Below are positions 61,525-64,000 of a DNA stretch of 64,000 nt, one piece after another; positions within the stretch are counted from its first letter, which is position 1, and the number at the start of each line of letters is the position of its first letter. Origin of the DNA: Loripinus fragilis. Its lineage: Eukaryota > Mollusca > Bivalvia > Lucinida > Lucinidae. The DNA is taken from the NCBI GenBank assembly GCA_964019695.1, contig OZ026522.1, forward strand, positions 62,023,811 through 62,087,810. Reading direction: 5' to 3'. The position numbers and the translations under genes are program-made. The notes beneath the pieces are model-generated. The model ran no database searches. It was given only the letters and a program-made list of their open reading frames with translations, and was not told the origin of the DNA.

Positions 61525-61832
61525 TGCGCGGATCTAGAAAGTTTTTTCAGAGGGGGTCCAACTTTGACTACGTATTTCTTTTGTTGATGATGGGAGAGAT
61601 GATCCAAAATACCAATATAAGCGGGCCATCATCGGCCCAGCAGCGGAACGCCATTTAAATGGCGTTTCGCTGGCGGGCCGTTGTTGGCCCAACATTGAAA
61701 GTTTGCTTGGTAGCTGTATGATTTTACAGGGGATCCGGACCAGTATAGTACTGAAACCCTATATTTTTGTGATTTTTCAGGGGGGGGGGGGGGTCCGGAC
61801 CCCTGTCCCCCCCCCTCTGGATCGGCACATGT
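61525..61832. mobile_element. GGATCC-ended element (family B), intact reference copy
   Basis: Starts ATGCGCGGATCTAGAAAGTT and ends CCCCTCTGGATCGGCACATG (inverted ends). Centre: GGGCCATCATCGGCCCAGCA, CGCCATTTAAATGGCGTTTC, GGCGGGCCGTTGTTGGCCC. Then TTTTACAGGGGATCCGGACC and a G13 / CCCCCCCC stretch. ~308 bp, non-coding. Confidence 0.75.
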
Positions 61833-62084
61833 TTCCTACAATGTGCCCCCGACCTCAATCCTCCATTTAGACTCAGATCAGCCTGTGCGTATGTACAGTT
61901 GTAAACGTATCAGCATATTTGCTATTTCCTTTATGAAGATGACATTCACAAGCGCTAATTTCTTTAACTATGATCAGACGATAGCTATCGCCTGCACATA
62001 TATCATATAAGGCTAGCATGGAAACATGTCCTAATTCCTGTAATAGAATGAAGGCAAATAGATGGGCATGTTTCTCCTTTAATA

Positions 62085-64000
62085 AACGTACAACTATGTT
62101 CTGAAGTCGCTGTGAGGAGACGGTCAGAACTGGATGAGCGTATTTCTAAATCAGATATTGGTATTACCATATTCTAACTACGATCACAGCTGGCTGATCA
62201 TGCTCCTCATCAGGTAGATGTATAAACATTATCTTACCGATGTAATGAGACGACCATGTTCCTTATGAAATAGGGGTATAACCATGCTCCGAACATGGTC
62301 ATGAGATGATCATAATGGACGGAGCATGTTTCTTACCTGAATGAGGTATAACCATGCTCTGACAGTCGTCACGAAAAGATCACAACTGACGGTGCATGTT
62401 TCTTACCTGCTCTGTCCATTGTCAAGAGACGATGACAACTGTCGGAGCAAGTTTCATACATAAATGATATATTACCATGCTCTGACCGTTGTCATGTCAC
62501 GATGAAAACTAACGGAGCATGTTTCATACCTTAGGGATGAATAACCATGCTCTGACCGTTGTCATGAGACAATGACAACTAATGGAGCATGTTTCATACC
62601 TTAGAGATGAATAACCATGCTCTGACCGTTGTCATGTCACGATGACAACTAATGGAGCATGTTTCATACCTTAGGGATGAATAACCATGCTCTGACCGTT
62701 GTCATGAGACAATGACAACTAACGGAGCATGTTTCATACCTTAGAGATGAATAACCATGCTCTGACCGTTGTCATTTGACAATGACAACTGACGGAGCAT
62801 GTTTCATACCTTAGGGATGAATAACCATGCTCTGACCGTTGTCATGAGCCGATAACAACTGACGGAGCATGTTTCATACCTAAGGGATGAATAACCATGC
62901 TCTGACCGTTGTCATGAGGCGATGACAACTGACCGAGCATGTTTCATACCTTAGGGATGAATAACCATGCTCTGACCGTTGTCATGAGACAATGACAACT
63001 GACGGAGCATGTTTCATACCTTAGGGATGAATAACCATGCTCTGACCGTTGTCATGAGGGGAATAGCAACTGACGGAGCATGTTTCATACCTAAGGGATG
63101 AATAACCATGCTCTGACCGTTGTCATGAGGCGATGACAACTGACCGAGCATGTTTCATACCTAAGGGATGAATAACCATGCTCTGACCGTTGTCATGAGG
63201 CGATAACAACTGACGGAGCATGTTTCATACCTAAGAGATGAATAACCATGCTCTGACCGTTGTCATGTCACGATGACAACTGTCGGAGCATGTTTCATAC
63301 CTTAGAGATGAATAACCATGCTCTGACCGTTGTCATGAGACAATGACAACTGACGGAGCATGTTTCATACCTTAGGGATGAATAACCATGCTCTGACCGT
63401 TGTCACAAGGCGAATAGCAATTGACGGAGCATGTTTCATGCCTAAGGGATGAATAACCATGCCCTGACCGTTGTCATGAGGCGATAACAACTGACGGAGC
63501 ATGTTTCATACCTTAGGGATGAATAACCATGCTCTGACCGTTGTCATGAGGCGATAACAACTGACGGATCATGTTTCATACCTTAGAGATGAATAACCAT
63601 GCTCTGACCGTTGTCATGTCACGATGACATCTGTCGGAGCATGTTTCATAACTTAGAGATGAATAACCATGCTCTGATCGTTGTCATGAGACGATGTCAA
63701 CTGTCGGAGCATGTTTCATACCTTAGAGATGAATAACCATGCTCTGACCGTTCTCATGTCACGATGAAAACTGTCGGAGCATGTTTCAAACCTTAGAGAT
63801 GAATATCCATGCTCTGACCGTTGTCATGAGACGATGTCAACTGTCAGAGCATGTTTCATACCTTCGGGATGAATTACCATGCTCTGACCGTTGTCATGAG
63901 ACGATGACAACTGACGGAGCATGTTTCATACCTTAGAGATGAATAACCATGCTCTGACCGTTGTCATGAGACGATGACAACTAACGGAGCATGTTTCATA
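62085..64000 (+). repeat. 70-bp satellite array, runs off the window
   Basis: About 20 regular 70-71-bp units from ~62470 (CCATGCTCTGACCGTTGTCA, ACTGACGGAGCATGTTTCAT, ACCTTAGGGATGAATAA), preceded by degenerate units from ~62085. Each unit has an inner inverted repeat CATGCTCTGaCCGTTGTCAT / ATGACAAC-GGAGCATG. Variant order repeats every five units (see findings). No unique spacers, so not CRISPR. Confidence 0.95.

Noticed and set aside
62085..64000. CRISPR-like regularly spaced repeats
   Set aside because: Units are contiguous 70-bp repeats with only point variation; there are no unique spacers and no cas genes, and the setting is eukaryotic.

Overview
The window looks like nuclear DNA from a bivalve mollusc. 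It is AT-rich, its genes are split by canonical GT-AG introns, and it carries tRNA-derived SINEs, a Penelope-like element, LINEs and very many short inverted-repeat transposons. It also encodes a DM9-domain protein, a lectin-like family that is prominent in bivalves. The phylum call is an inference from this combination; I cannot name the species.

Two cellular genes are supported. Both were assembled by splicing, because most of their exons are too short to stand out as ORFs. (1) SIRT6, plus strand, five exons from 139 to 11771. The 5' exons lie outside the window. The visible part holds the catalytic His, the four zinc Cys and an unusually long acidic C-terminal tail with internal duplications. 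(2) A complete three-exon DM9-domain gene, minus strand, exons 46767-46617, 36156-35896 and 33307-33159. It encodes 186 residues, and both introns are phase 1. The two genes are convergent, about 21 kb apart.

The rest is dominated by mobile and tandem DNA. 0-12 kb: SIRT6 introns full of a recurrent hairpin MITE, SINEs, a pogo-like element and a tandem-core element. 11.8-25.6 kb: a mariner-type terminal repeat pair encloses a second inverted pair about 13 kb apart. Between them lie about 3.1 kb of CTTCATA-type satellite, about 1.7 kb of almost G-free CTCCTC satellite, a further tandem-core element and a minisatellite. 25.6-33 kb: nested TTAA-type and hAT-type MITEs and a 1.6 kb tandem-core element. 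33-47 kb: the DM9 gene, whose 10.5 kb first intron carries three sets of large inverted repeats. 47-53 kb: hAT MITE, foldback elements, tRNA-like sequences and an L1-type ORF1 fragment. 53-60 kb: a broken Penelope-like RT followed directly by a broken LINE whose ORF1 is split by a TTAA MITE. 60-64 kb: decayed repeats, a terminal-repeat element, then a 70-bp satellite with higher-order structure running off the end.

No functional connection between the two genes is implied. SIRT6 is a nuclear NAD-dependent chromatin deacylase, and DM9 proteins of bivalves are sugar-binding recognition molecules. The most unusual observations are the hidden DM9 gene, a perfect 44-bp coding palindrome in the SIRT6 tail, several families of inverted-end elements whose tandem cores are loaded with TGACCTTG motifs, the nested inverted repeats inside the DM9 intron, and several nested transposon insertions whose target duplications can be read directly.
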